A stretch of DNA of 64,000 bases, from contig OZ024802.1 of assembly GCA_964017045.1 (NCBI GenBank), forward strand, positions 14,188,760 to 14,252,759, in the 5' to 3' direction. The translations under genes were made by a program, and so were the position numbers. The notes beneath the pieces were generated by a model that was not told the DNA's origin, did not search any database, and saw only the letters and a list, made by a program, of their open reading frames with translations. Below are positions 1-10,589 of this stretch, piece after piece. Numbering within the stretch: the stretch's first letter is position 1; the number at the start of each line of letters is the position of its first letter. The stretch is from Omphiscola glabra (taxonomy: Eukaryota; Mollusca; Gastropoda; Lymnaeidae).

Positions 1-728
1 TCAAAATGAAGAATTGAAAATTAAATTCAGTTTCTATTTTCTGGAAGTAATCCGAGTCTATTGTCTGAAGTCTACCAGAAGCATGATTCTCTGAGCCACA
101 TAACAACAACTGACTTACATAGCACGCATTGACAAATATGATCTTGTCTATAGTCTACGGGAGGTAGATTCTCTGAAAAAAACATATCAACAACTGACTA
201 ACATAACAAGCACTAACGAAACGAGCGTTAAAGGGGACACCCGACCCCGGATGCCACATTCAGAAAGCGCCAAAGTCGTTATTTTTGTTGAAAAAAAAAT
301 GTATAAATATATATACCATTGGGGAAAGGGGACACAATTGAGCCTGTGCCCCCCCCCCCCCCCAAGGGACGCAGCTTTTAATTTCCATGGCTCTGAACAA
401 AACAGCATCAATTAAAATCTTTGTATAAACTTCATTTCGACCAGACGTAAATTTTCCAGAGACCCAAGACAACGCCATTTGAACAGTTTACATCCGGAGT
501 TCCTAAAATCCTCGCGCCGTCTCGTCATCATGACGCGTGTCAAGGGCGAGCCATCACTCGGTGACGTCAGGGGGTCAAAGGTCTGAATACGCATGGCGCA
601 ACGGCGTTTGTTGTCGCGTGTTCATGGCAAGTTCATGCTGGCGTCTTTGTTAGGGACACGGTTAGCCGCAGTTGTTGTGCAAATAGGGCGCATTTTGTCT
701 GAGGCATCACATAAAAGGCGGTAATACG
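1..728. other. Unique intergenic sequence with a poly-C tract
   Basis: No gene is recognisable. Two loosely similar stretches near 58-148 and 149-225 share blocks such as GATTCTCTGA and CAACTGACT, suggesting one old duplication. A run of 15 C lies at 349-363. The short open frames here have no recognisable domains. Confidence 0.6.
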
Positions 729-1108
729 ATGCTGTGTTAAATAGACATTAGAGCACTGTTGGCCCGGCTGACGCTCTGTTCAATTGACATGACAACGTTA
801 TTGAGACGACTGATCCTGTCATAAATAGACATGACAATACTATCGCCACGGCTTATGCTGTTATAAATAGACAAGACAATGCTATTGGCACGGCTGATGC
901 TGTTATAAATAGACAAGACAATGCTATTGGCACGGCTGATGCTGTTATAAATAGACAAGACAATGCTATTGACACGGCTGATGCTGTTATAAATAGACCA
1001 GACAATGCTATTGGCACAGCTGATGCTGTTATAAATAGACAAGACAATGCTATTGGCACGGCTGATGCTGTGGGAAATAGAAATTTGAACACTATTGACA
1101 CGTGTGAT
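729..1108. repeat. 42-bp minisatellite, about 9 copies
   Basis: Units start with GCTGTTATAAATAGAC and are spaced 42 bp apart (for example at 857 and 899). Central copies are almost identical and the outer copies are diverged, the usual pattern of an array homogenised from its middle. Because 42 is divisible by three the array stays open in more than one frame, but the resulting 14-residue repeat matches nothing known and is not called a gene. Confidence 0.93.
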
Positions 1109-1147
1109 TCTTTTTTAAGTGCTACGTTCTAATGTAGTCGTACATTA

Positions 1148-1952
1148 GGAAGAGAGAGGTAGCGAGGGGAAGGAAGAGGGAGATGGGGAGAGAAAGAGAG
1201 ATAGAGAGAGGGGAAGAGGGAGATGGGAAGAGAAAGAGAGAGAGAAAAAGAGTGAGAGACTTGGAAGGAAGAGGGAGAGAGGGGGAAGGAAGAGGGAGAT
1301 GGGGTGAGAACGAGAGAGAGAAAAAGAGAGAGAGAGAGAGACGTGGAAGGAAGAGGGAGAGAGGGGGAAGGAAGAGGGAGATGGGGTGAGAACGAGAGAG
1401 AGAAAAAGAGAGAGAGACGTGGAAGGAAGTGGGAGAGAGGGGGAAGGAAGAGGGAGATGGGGAGAGAAAGAGAGAGAAAGAGAGAGAGAAAAACTGAGAG
1501 AGAGAAAAAGAGAGAGAAAAAGAGCGAGAGAAAACGAGAGAGATAGAGAGAGAGAGAGTGGGGAAGGAAGAAGGAGATGTGGAGAGAAAGAGAGAGACAA
1601 AGAGAGAGTGAGAGAGAGACAAAGAGAGAGAGGGGGGAAAGGAAGAGGGAGATGGGGAGGGAGAGAAAGAAAGAGAGAGATAGAGAGGGGGAGGGAGATG
1701 GAGAGAGAGAGAGAAAGAGAAAGAGAAAAAGAAAGAGAGAGAGATAGAGAGGGGGAGGGAGATGGCGAGAGAGAGAAAGAGAGAGAGAGGGGGGAGAGGG
1801 AGATGGAGAGAGAAAGAGAAAAAGAAAGAGAGAGATAGAGAGGGGGAGAGGGAGATGGCGAGAGAGAGAGAAAGAGAGAGAGAGAGATAGAGGGGGGGAG
1901 AGGGAGATGGCGAGAGAGAGAGAGAAAGAGAAAGAGCGGGAGAAAGGAAGTG
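1148..1952. repeat. Long polypurine (GA-rich) tract
   Basis: About 800 bp of almost pure A and G on the plus strand. It contains GAGA runs and a loosely repeated larger module around GGAAGAGGGAGATGGG, giving it minisatellite structure above the dinucleotide level. Such strand asymmetry and mirror symmetry is known to favour triplex (H-DNA) folding. The arginine/glutamate-rich and serine-rich open frames are low-complexity artefacts. Confidence 0.93.
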
Positions 1953-2040
1953 ATTTTACAATAACTTTGTATTTTTCTTTAAATAGAAAGATCTGAGTTT
2001 TCTTTTTGTTGTAATGATTTTTTAAATAATTATCTTGTAG

Positions 2041-2494
2041 TCAGTTAGATATAACGTGGGGTTAAGGTTGTGGTCAATTGGATATAACGTGGGGTTAAGG
2101 TTGTGGTCAGTTAGATATAACGTGTGGTTAAGGTTGTGGTCAGTTAGATATAACGTGGGGTTAAGGTTGTGGTCAGTTAGATATAACGTGTGGTTAAGGT
2201 TGTGGTCAGTTAGATATAACGTGGGGTTGAGGTTGTGGTCAGTTAGATATAACGTGGGGTTAAGGTTGTGGTCAGTTAGATATAATGTGGGGTTAAGGTT
2301 GTGGTCAGTTAGATATAACGTGGGGTTAAGGTTGTGGTCAGTTAGATATAACGTGGGGTTGAGGTTGTGGTCAGTTAGATTAACGTGTGGTTAAGGTTGT
2401 GGTCAGTTAGATATAACGTGTGGTTAAGGTTGTGGTCAGATATAACGTGGGGTTAAGGTTGTGGTCAGTTAGATATAACGCGGGGTTGAGGTTG
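2041..2494. repeat. 33-bp minisatellite, about 14 copies
   Basis: The unit contains TTAGATATAACGTGGGG followed by TTAAGGTTGTGGTCAG. Most copies are 33 bp. Copies near 2378 and 2437 have small deletions that break the otherwise open 11-residue frame. GGGG/TGTG variants alternate among copies. Confidence 0.94.
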
Positions 2495-2595
2495 GACAAG
2501 CTGAACAAATATTTTTGATCGTTTTGTACCAGAAAATATCTTTTTAATTTTAATTTTTCACGCGTTTTATATAAAAAAGGATTAAAAAAAAACTT

Positions 2596-2660
2596 GAACG
2601 AATGAATGAATGAATGAATGAACGAATGAATGAATGAATGAATGAATGAATGAATGAATG
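2596..2660. repeat. AATG tetranucleotide microsatellite
   Basis: About 16 units of GAAT/AATG, two of them carrying a T-to-C change (GAAC). Confidence 0.96.
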
Positions 2661-3466
2661 TATTTTCGGGAGGCGTGCCACGACTTTCTACAACGTGAAG
2701 GTCAGTGGGAATGATTCCTTGTTAAGGGGTCGATTAGTCCCAAGAAATCAAAAGAATGGATGGCTCACACATTGTACGAGGTCACTCCTTCTTGACCGAC
2801 ACGTGATAGATGCTTCTGCCGTCCGTTGGTTCGCTTTCTTTGTTGTCAACAAATCCATTAAATTACAAACATGCAAACATGCAAACATAACATACGGAGT
2901 CCCGCTGAGCGTTACATAGCAGGGTAGCTGATTATATACACCATTTTACCCAATTTTACCCTGGGTGATTTAGACGGGACGCAGTGCTACGACCTGTCTG
3001 TTTCAGTTAAGGAATGAATTTAAAATAATTCTTGTAATTCCGACCTAAATATGGTTCCGGAAACGTTTTGTTGGTTCCTTTGGTTCCTTCGGTTCCTTTG
3101 GTTCCTTCGTCTTCGTACCCTGGGCGCCGTTGCGTTGGCGTCAGATATTTAAGGAGCCCAAAGTTGCGATGTGGAGACACATTGACAGGAAGTAGTTTAA
3201 ATGTCACAGAATGACTTAAGAAAACAACAACAACGTAAAGTGGCAAAAGGTGGGAGGGGTGGGGCTTTTAAAATGTCACGCGACGCCCCGGCATATCATA
3301 AACTACAGAATATCAGTAAAATCATACGTCAGGAAATCATATTATGAGATGGTTTTATTCTATTAAATCACACTAAGCGTGTAATACAAGCTTAACATAA
3401 ATAACATTGTAAGCTATCAATAAAAAAATTAATACACTGGGAGCTTTAGCTAGAAGTCTCAAGGAG
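2661..3466. other. Unique sequence with a short 9-bp repeat
   Basis: A plus-strand open frame of about 89 codons (2650-2919) starts inside the AATG microsatellite and shows no recognisable domain, so it is not called. At 3073-3108 the 9-mer GGTTCCTTT/GGTTCCTTC is repeated four times. Nothing else is recognised. Confidence 0.55.
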
Positions 3467-3697
3467 CAGCACATGTGTCGTGACATTCAGCACATGTGTC
3501 GTGACATTCAGCACATGTGTCGTGACATTCAGCACATGTGTCGTGACATTCAGCACATGTGTCGTGACATTCAGCACATGTGTCGTGACATTCAGCACAT
3601 GTGTCGTGACATTCAGCACATGTGTCGTGACATTCAGCACATGTGTCGTGACATTCAGCACATGTGTCGTGACATTCAGCACATGTGTCGTGACATT
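3467..3697. repeat. 21-bp minisatellite, 11 near-perfect copies
   Basis: Eleven head-to-tail units, each made of CAGCACATGTG followed by TCGTGACATT. Each contains the 8-bp palindrome CACATGTG, which holds overlapping CANNTG (E-box type) sites. Copies are virtually identical. The 7-residue repeats predicted in several frames are artefacts of the 21-bp period. Confidence 0.96.
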
Positions 3698-3787
3698 CAC
3701 TCTCTGCAGCAGAAGTACCAGCCATTATGTGAAGTGATAAGAGTTTCATCTACCAAAACAATGTTGACATTTATTAAACATGTTCCT

Positions 3788-3803
3788 CCCCCCCCCCCCC
3801 CCC
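3788..3803. repeat. Poly-C tract (16)
   Basis: An uninterrupted run of C, one of at least fifteen such C or G runs of 13 or more bases in this window. Confidence 0.97.
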
Positions 3804-3941
3804 AAGATATTCACAATCTACAGAGAGTCTGTTAATCTCTACAACTCAGTGCTTTGTACATCACTCTAACTTCCTTACTTTCGATGAAGCCATTAACATA
3901 CGTTGTCGCAAATCGTGGCTATTAATATACATCTTATTAAA

Positions 3942-3982
3942 AACAACAACAACAACAACAACAACAAACAACAACAAAACAA
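3942..3982. repeat. AAC microsatellite next to a SPIN-like MITE
   Basis: (AAC)n with a few interruptions, ending about 10 bp before the terminal repeat of the MITE at 3994. Confidence 0.92.
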
Positions 3983-3993
3983 ACCATCTAGAG

Positions 3994-4188
3994 CGGTGGT
4001 TCTCAACCTGCCTAATACAAAGACCCTTTAATACAGTTCCAAATGTTGTGGAGAGCCATACAATTATTTTCGTTGCTGCTTTCATGAATATGTGTTTTTT
4101 TTATGATCTTAGGCGACCCATGTGTAAGGGTCGTTCAACCCCCCCCCCCCCCCCAAAGGGGTCACGACCCACAGTTTGAAAACCACTG
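3994..4188. mobile_element. SPIN-like hAT MITE, copy 1, with 8-bp target duplication
   Basis: The 195-bp element begins CGGTGGTTCTCAACCTG and ends TTTGAAAACCACTG, which are inverted repeats. It is flanked on both sides by ATCTAGAG (3986-3993 and 4189-4196), a perfect 8-bp duplication as expected for hAT transposons. Internal blocks CCCTTTAATACAGTTCC, ATTATTTTCGTTGCT and CTTAGGCGACCC match my memory of the SPIN non-autonomous consensus. It carries no transposase and must have been moved in trans. A 16-C run at 4139-4154 replaces the short C run present in copy 2. The SPIN assignment needs an alignment; the hAT call rests on TIR plus TSD. Confidence 0.85.
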
Positions 4189-4196
4189 ATCTAGAG

Positions 4197-4756
4197 CTTT
4201 TAAAATTGACTTTGATATAAATTGAAGCTATTTGTACAAACATATATCATTTATAATACACATAGTACAGATATATGTAAATCGTGAGCCCGAAATGTGA
4301 CCATGTATAATTGAAAAGCCTACTGCCTACTAAATATGCGTATAGTTATATGAATGCAGCGTCGTGGAAAGCTACTCTCCACGTCATCGATTTTTTTGCA
4401 ACGTAAAAATGGAGGCCGTCAGGCAAGGCCTTACCTACCGAGAGCAGTTTCGTTTTTTAATTGACTCACTCACTTGAAATTAAAGATTGATTTTGAATTG
4501 AACGCAGAGCCATAAATCTGTACTGGCACTCCAACAAGAAGATGGCCCATCTGTTGCCAACTTTCTAACACGGGGGGGGGGGGGGGGGGGGGGGAGGAGG
4601 AGGGGGGAGATTAAGACGGTGGTTCCCAAACTAATTCACGATAAAAACCACTTTTGGACTGGCTTCTGACTGTTGCATTGCTGAAAACCAATAGGAAAGT
4701 GACAAACGTTGCACAAAAGTTAAGAAATGTGCACTAGAGTTCACTGAAATCGACTC
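4197..4756. other. Unique sequence with a 23-G tract and a possible hAT end
   Basis: Mostly AT-rich unique DNA. A run of 23 G occupies 4572-4594 and is followed by a purine stretch. About 20 bp later GGTGGTTCCCAAACT (about 4618) resembles a hAT terminal repeat, but no matching opposite end is visible before the next array begins. Confidence 0.5.
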
Positions 4757-5377
4757 CCATTAGGCTCACTATGGATAACATTAGGCTCACAATGGGTAAC
4801 ATTAGGCTCATAATGGATAACATTAGGCTCACAATGGATAACATTAGGCTTACAATGGATAACATTAGGCTCGCAATGGATAACATTAGACGCACAATGG
4901 ATAACATTAGGCTCACAGTGGATAACATTAGGCTCACAGTGAATAACATTAGGTTTACAATGGATAACATTAGGCTCGCAATGGATAACATTAGACGCAC
5001 AATGGATAACATTAGGCTCACAGTGGATAAAAATAGGCTCACAGTGGATAACAATAGGCTCACAGTGGATAACAATAGGCTCACAGTGGATAACATTAGG
5101 CTCACAGTGGATAACAATAGGCTCACAGTGGATAACATTAGGCTCACAGTGGATAACAATAGGCTCACAGTGGATAACAATAGGCTCACAGTGGATAACA
5201 ATAGGCTCACAGTGGATAACAATAGGCTCACAGTGGATAACAATAGGCTCACAGTGGATAACAATAGGCTCGCAGTGGATAACAATAGGCTCACAGTGGA
5301 TAACAATAGGCTCACAGTGGATAACAATAGGCTCACAGTGGATAACAATAGGCTCACAGTGGATAACATTATGCTTT
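4757..5377. repeat. 21-bp minisatellite, about 29 copies
   Basis: Unit core is ATAACATTAGGCTCACA (left half) or ATAACAATAGGCTCACA (right half), spaced 21 bp (for example AGGCTC at 5161 and 5182). The left part is heterogeneous; the right part, from about 5040, is homogeneous. Open frames of about 200 codons exist on both strands, explained by the period and not by coding. Confidence 0.95.
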
Positions 5378-5779
5378 AGTTCTGATAACAGATGAAACTC
5401 CTGATTATTAAATTAAATAAACTCTTTTTAACATTTGACCTTACTTGTGATAACATTTTACTTAGGTAACATTATGCTGATGATAACATTGTACTTATAA
5501 TTACATTGTACTTTGGTAACATTGTACTTATAATGACATTATACTTTGTTCTCAATAGCATTAGCCTTTCCTGCTGATCATATTAGACCTACCTCAAGAA
5601 AAAATTAGATTTTTACTCCTGATAATTTTAGACTTTGCTTCCTCAAACTTTGGACTTTCCTTCTTGCTGTCGACAACCTCAGCACATTAAACATCTTATA
5701 GATCTCAATGGTTCTAATGTATAAAACAACGATGAATCTATCGTTGTGTCGTGGTCTATCTCATTGAGCCTCCGTGAAA
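5378..5779. other. Degenerate tail of the 21-bp array and unique DNA
   Basis: Scattered GATAACATT and ACATTGTACTT words at 5378-5545 suggest decayed repeats. A perfect 8-bp hairpin with a 6-nt loop (ACAACGAT at 5726-5733, ATCGTTGT at 5740-5747) lies just before the next array. No gene is recognised. Confidence 0.5.
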
Positions 5780-7229
5780 CACCAGACATCCAAGTGATGT
5801 TAAATCATGCTGCCACAGAACTCAAATGGAGCACCAGACATCCAAGTGGTGTTAAATCATGCTGCCACAGAACTCAAATGGAGCACCAGACATCCAAGTG
5901 ATGTTAAATCATGTTGCCACAGAACTCAAATGGAGCACCAGACATCCAAGTGATGTTAAATCATGTTGCCACAGAACTCAAATGGAGCACCAGACATCCA
6001 AGTGATGTTAAATCATGCTGCCACAGAACTCAAATGGAGCACCAGACATCCAAGTGATGTTAAATCATGCTGCCACAGAACTCAAATGGAGCACCAGACA
6101 TCCAAGTGATGTTAAATCATGTTGCCACAGAACTCAAATGGAGCACCAGACATCCAAGTGATGTTAAATCATGCTTCAACAGAACTCAAATGGAGCACCA
6201 GACATCCAAGTGATGTTAAATCATGTTGCCACAGAAATCAAATGGAGCACCAGACATCCAAGTGATGTTAAATCATGCTGCCACAGAACTCAAATGGAGC
6301 ACCAGACATCCAAGTGATGTTAAATCATGCTGCCACAGAACTCAAATGGAGCACCAGACATCCAAGTGGTGTTAAATCATGCTGCCACAGAACTCAAATG
6401 GAGCACCAGACATCCAAGTGGTGTTAAATCATGCTGCCACAGAACTCAAATGGAGCACCAGACATCCAAGTGGTGTTAAAGCATGCTGCCACATAACTCA
6501 AATGGAGCACCAGACATCCAAGTGGTGCTAAATCATGCTGCCACAGAACTCAAATGGAGCACCAGACATCCAAGTGATGTTAAATCATGCTGCCACAGAA
6601 CTCAAATGGAGCACCAGACATCCAAGTGATGTTAAATCATGCTGCCACAGAACTCAAATGGAGCACCAGACATCCAAGTGATGTTAAATCATGCTGCCAC
6701 AGAACTCAAATGGAGCACCAGACATCCAAGTGATGTTAAATCATGCTGCCACAGAACTCAAATGGAGCACCAGACATCCAAGTGATGTTAAATCATGCTG
6801 CCACAGAACTCAAATGGAGCACCAGACATCCAAGTGATGTTAAATCATGCTGCCACAGAACTCAAATGGAGCACCAGACATCCAAGTGATGTTAAATCAT
6901 GCTGCCACAGAACTCAAATGGAGCACCAGACATCCAAGTGATGTTAAATCATGCTGCCACAGAACTCAAATGGAGCACCAGACATCCAAGTGGTGTTAAA
7001 TCATGCTAAACAGAACTCAAATGGAGCACCAGACATCCAAGTGGTGTTAAATCATGCTGCCACAGAACTCAAATGGAGCACCAGACATCCAAGTGGTGTT
7101 AAATCATGCTGCCACAGAACTCAAATGGAGCACCAGACATCCAAGTGGTGTTAAATCATGCTGCCACAGAACTCAAATGGAGCACCAGACATCCAAGTGG
7201 TGTTAAATCATGCTGCCACAGAACTCAAA
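5780..7229. repeat. 52-bp minisatellite, about 28 copies
   Basis: The unit includes CACCAGACATCCAAGTG and ATGCTGCCACAGAACTC. Copies differ mainly at one site (AAGTGATG versus AAGTGGTG) and one other (CATGCTG versus CATGTTG). The GGTG form is clustered at 6362-6530 and 6990-7205, indicating local spread of variants. The period is not divisible by three, so no long frame forms. Confidence 0.95.
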
Positions 7230-7669
7230 ATGAAACACTTAAGTTCGTTATCAAGAAATGTACATAAATACTAAAAAAATAAATTGCTTGCTCATGACTT
7301 AATACAATTTTTGTTGTCACCCAATTAGCGTATTTTTTTTAAAAATAGGCTGTTATGTTGAATGTGCATGCCAGCTAACTGTAAATAAATATATGTAGCT
7401 GAGTGCCGAGTGGGTGGGTAATTGGTGGCAGTACAATTTTAAATTTATTTAGAGATTCAAAACAATCAGGCCTTAAGAACTAAAGTTTGTGGTTTTTTTT
7501 GTTTTGAGTTTATAGTAAACAGAAATAGAAAGAAGATAAACAACCTTTAAAAACAAATCTTTTCGCATAGGTCCTTAATATGCGTTTTTTTTGTGCGGTT
7601 TGGCGATGGCCACAGATCTTTAAGAAATCATTGAATCACATTTCCTTCATCTTCCCCTTGAATAACAGG
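7230..7669. other. Unique AT-rich sequence
   Basis: No gene, transposon end or tandem structure recognised. Confidence 0.5.
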
Positions 7670-7855
7670 AACAGCTTATTTTGGGGGGGAGTTGGGGGTT
7701 ATGGGGTGGGACCGAACTTTGAAAGAATGCGTTGTTGTCAGCAACGAGTCTATGCGTCGAGTTTCAGCTCGATAAAATGGCGAGAAGTGGGTCAATTAAC
7801 ATAAAAGATTTGTGCCAGAAAGAAACACACGATCAAAATCAAAGCCAATATAATC
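7670..7855 (+). repeat. Partial copy of a dispersed repeat family
   Basis: This stretch resembles the last ~180 bp of the full copy immediately downstream (8190-8387) and of the copy at 41570-41748. Shared words are GAAGTGGGTCAATTA, GAAAGAAACACACGA and CAATATAAT. It abuts the full copy in the same orientation. Class unknown. Confidence 0.6.
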
Positions 7856-8387
7856 ATTTGGGGGCTGGGGTGGGAAGTGGGGTTGAAGACAAAACTTGAA
7901 ATTCAAGTAACGCCCTTTATAAGAATCCCAATTTATTGCCCCCCCCCCCCCGGATCGCAACAGCACATTATATTTCACGCCCCTGAACTATATTAATTTT
8001 CTAATGTCCCACCCGCATATTGCATCGCTGATTTGTTACACCAACGATTTCCGAAAATGGAAAGAAAATTTTACGCGCCAAATGCAATTGCGATATTTTT
8101 ACGAATCTCATTTAGCGCAGCTATCGGGAATTTTATTTCGTGATATCAGTATCGTCTGGTAGCGTTAAAACTGATTTAGGGCCCGGTGGGGGGGGGGGGG
8201 GGTTTGATGGTGGTTGATGGTGGGGCTAAAAAATTTGAAAATATGTTTTCATCGACAATGAGACAAAGTTCCAAGATTCAGCTCTATAGGTTGACGAGAA
8301 ATGGGTCTGTTAGCCTTCCGAATATTTTGCCACAAACCGAGAAAGAAACACACGAAGAAAGGCGAAGTTAATATAAAGGATTTTAAA
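7856..8387 (+). repeat. ~530-bp dispersed repeat, copy 1
   Basis: It aligns by eye along its whole length with 41222-41748. Shared blocks in the same order include TTTATAAGAATC, TTTAGCGCAG, ATTTATTTCGTGA (allowing a substitution), ATAGGTTGACG and the AAACACACGA region. No reliable terminal inverted repeats or coding capacity are visible, so the class is open. This copy carries poly-C (7939-7951) and poly-G (8188-8202) runs absent from the other copy. Confidence 0.65.
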
Positions 8388-8419
8388 ATCCCGAAGAAAA
8401 GGGACATTAAATGAAAAGA

Positions 8420-8604
8420 TACATATACAGTACATATACAGTACATATACAGTACATATACAGTACATATACAGTACATATACAGTACATATACAGTACA
8501 TATACAGTACATATACAGTACATATACAGTACATATACAGTACATATACAGTACATATACAGTACATATACAGTACATATACAGTAAATATACAGTACAT
8601 ATAT
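8420..8604. repeat. 11-bp minisatellite, about 17 copies
   Basis: TACATATACAG repeated with almost no variation, ending in degenerate TACATATATAG. It begins about 30 bp after the dispersed repeat. Since three units make 33 bp, long shadow frames appear on the minus strand. Confidence 0.96.
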
Positions 8605-8898
8605 AGAGCAAGTGCACGTTATTTAGAGGGCCAAGCATTCTAATAAGTGTAACTAGGTGGATAACTCTGGATAACAAATGTGTCACAGGTAATTAAAGGT
8701 ATGAGAATCATTCAATCAACACGGTGGATAACTCTTGATGAAACCGGTTGTTCAAAGTACAACAAACACACGTAACAGAGTGTGTGTTACGTCATTACCA
8801 TCAAGTGGAAACCCCTTGCAATAGTTTCATAGCCTCTCGAGGCCAAACAATAATAATAGATGCCGACTTTCAATGATCGGGAATATGAGTTTGATCTG
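8605..8898. other. Unique spacer
   Basis: Contains two similar GGTGGATAACTCT words (8656 and 8723) and a CGTAACAGAGTGTGTGTTACG inverted pair near 8771-8791. No gene seen. Confidence 0.45.
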
Positions 8899-9243
8899 CT
8901 GGTAGGTTCACTGGTAGGTTTACTGGTGGTTTCACGGGTAGGTTCACTGGTAGGTTCATTGGTAGGTTCACTGGTAGGTTCATTGATAGGTTCATTGGTA
9001 GGTTCATAGGTAGGTTCACGGGTAGGTTCACTGGTGGTTTCACGGGTAGGTTCACGGGTAGGTTCATTGGTAGGTTCACTGGTAGGTTCACTGGTAGGTT
9101 CATTGGTAGGTTCACTAGTAGGTTCACTGGTAGGTTCATTGGTAGGTTCATTGGTAGGTTCATTGGTAGGTTCATTGGTAGGTTCATTGGTAGGTTCACT
9201 GGTAGGTTCACGGGTAGGTTCATTGGTAGGTTCAGGGGAAGGT
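8899..9243. repeat. 12-bp minisatellite, about 29 copies
   Basis: Unit GGTAGGTTCACT with variants ATTG, ACTG and ACGG. A few copies are shortened (GGTGGTTTC). The variant order recurs along the array, suggesting multi-unit duplication. Four-residue repeats predicted on both strands are period artefacts. Confidence 0.94.
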
Positions 9244-9445
9244 AACTCTTTAGTGGTGTTGAGGTTGGATTAGTGCTAGAAAGTTCGGAATTTTCTAATA
9301 CCAGGATATACTTTTTAAATTTGTAATTTGTTCACGTGTTTAGTCAAGATTGTTTCAATATTGTATTCTTTTTTTATATCCATTAGCGTCGAGAAATTAC
9401 GTCATTGCCCTGGCTGTCAAGGGCCGACGGCATCAAGGACTTTGT

Positions 9446-9656
9446 GGACCACATTTGGACTCTGCTAAGGCCACATTAGAACTCTGCTAAGGCCACATTT
9501 GGACTCTGCTAAGGCCACATTTGGACTCTGCTAAGGCCACATTTGGACTCTGCTAAGGCCACATTTGGACTCTGCTAAGGCCACATTTGGACTCTGCTAA
9601 GGCCACATTTGGACTCTGCTAAGGCCACATTTGGACTCCGCTAACGTCACATTAGG
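9446..9656. repeat. 22-bp minisatellite, about 9.5 copies
   Basis: Unit core is GGCCACATTTGGACTCTGCT. Edge copies are diverged (ATTAGAACTC at the left, CCGCTAACGTCAC at the right), while the centre is uniform. Confidence 0.95.
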
Positions 9657-10589
9657 TCTGTACTGACCACCAGATTACGACGGACGAGACGTAATTAAGA
9701 CAGCTAATGAATAAAGAGTGGGTTGGGAGGGGGTGAAACAGACAGGTTAAGTGACCCAAACTGAGGAATTAACTGATGACAGCTTGGCAATAACGAGGGG
9801 GGGGGGGGGAAGCAGCGTAACAAAAAGAAATGTGAAAGAAAATAAAAGTCACTTTCTCTCTTTTTTGTTTTTATTTATTATTTTTGTTTTTTGTCTTTGT
9901 TTAAGAGTGTTACAAACCCCTCCCCCAGCTCCCGTCTTCCGCCTCCTTCAGATAGCTACCACACGACGATCGAAGCTCTAGTGCAAGGGAAATAACTCTA
10001 TCGTCAACTAGGAAACAGGTGGTTGGCATTGATTATCGGCCCGAGACGAATCAATATCGCCCCCTTTAAGTAGAGCTGGGGAAGAGACGTTGGAGGATAT
10101 TTTCGGAGGTCGTCGTGTTAAAAATGAGCTGTTATAATCAATATGATGGGAGATAATGACCAGGTTACATCTCACAGTTTCAGAACTTGTCTAAGAAAAA
10201 TAAAATAATAACAAGGCAAGAAAATAAAAGAATATATCGTTGTGTTTTTTTTTCTTCTTCTGATTTTCTTGGTGGATTAAATGTAACAAAGGTGTGGTTT
10301 CCCACGAAAAATGTTGGTTAATTGAAATAATCTATACCATGACATGATTAAAAACGAGAATTTACTCTCCCCCCCCCCCCCCCCCCTCTTTTAACGGCGT
10401 GAAATGTTCGCCATTTTGTTAATGTCATTGAAACCTAATCACGTGACTAACTTCCACAAACTAAGTACTTGAGCCTTCTTAATGTTTAGTTGGTAAACGA
10501 GTGTTTATGTTAAGTTCTACTACAACTAAATAAAGACGAGATGAATCAAGACACGTTTCTTAGATAAATTTCACAGCACCTCAACGGCA
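9657..10589. other. Unique sequence with poly-G and poly-C runs
   Basis: No gene recognised. A G run lies at 9797-9809 and a run of 18 C at 10369-10386. A T-rich stretch at 9855-9900 gives a hydrophobic shadow frame without meaning. Confidence 0.5.

Noticed and set aside
1122..1838. Serine-rich and arginine/glutamate-rich proteins
   Set aside because: Translations of a polypurine/polypyrimidine tract.
3467..3697. CRISPR array
   Set aside because: Regular repeats but no spacers between them, and the context is eukaryotic. The same holds for the other arrays.
5726..5747. Stem-loop as terminator or ncRNA
   Set aside because: An 8-bp hairpin in AT-rich DNA with no T run or gene context; chance is sufficient.
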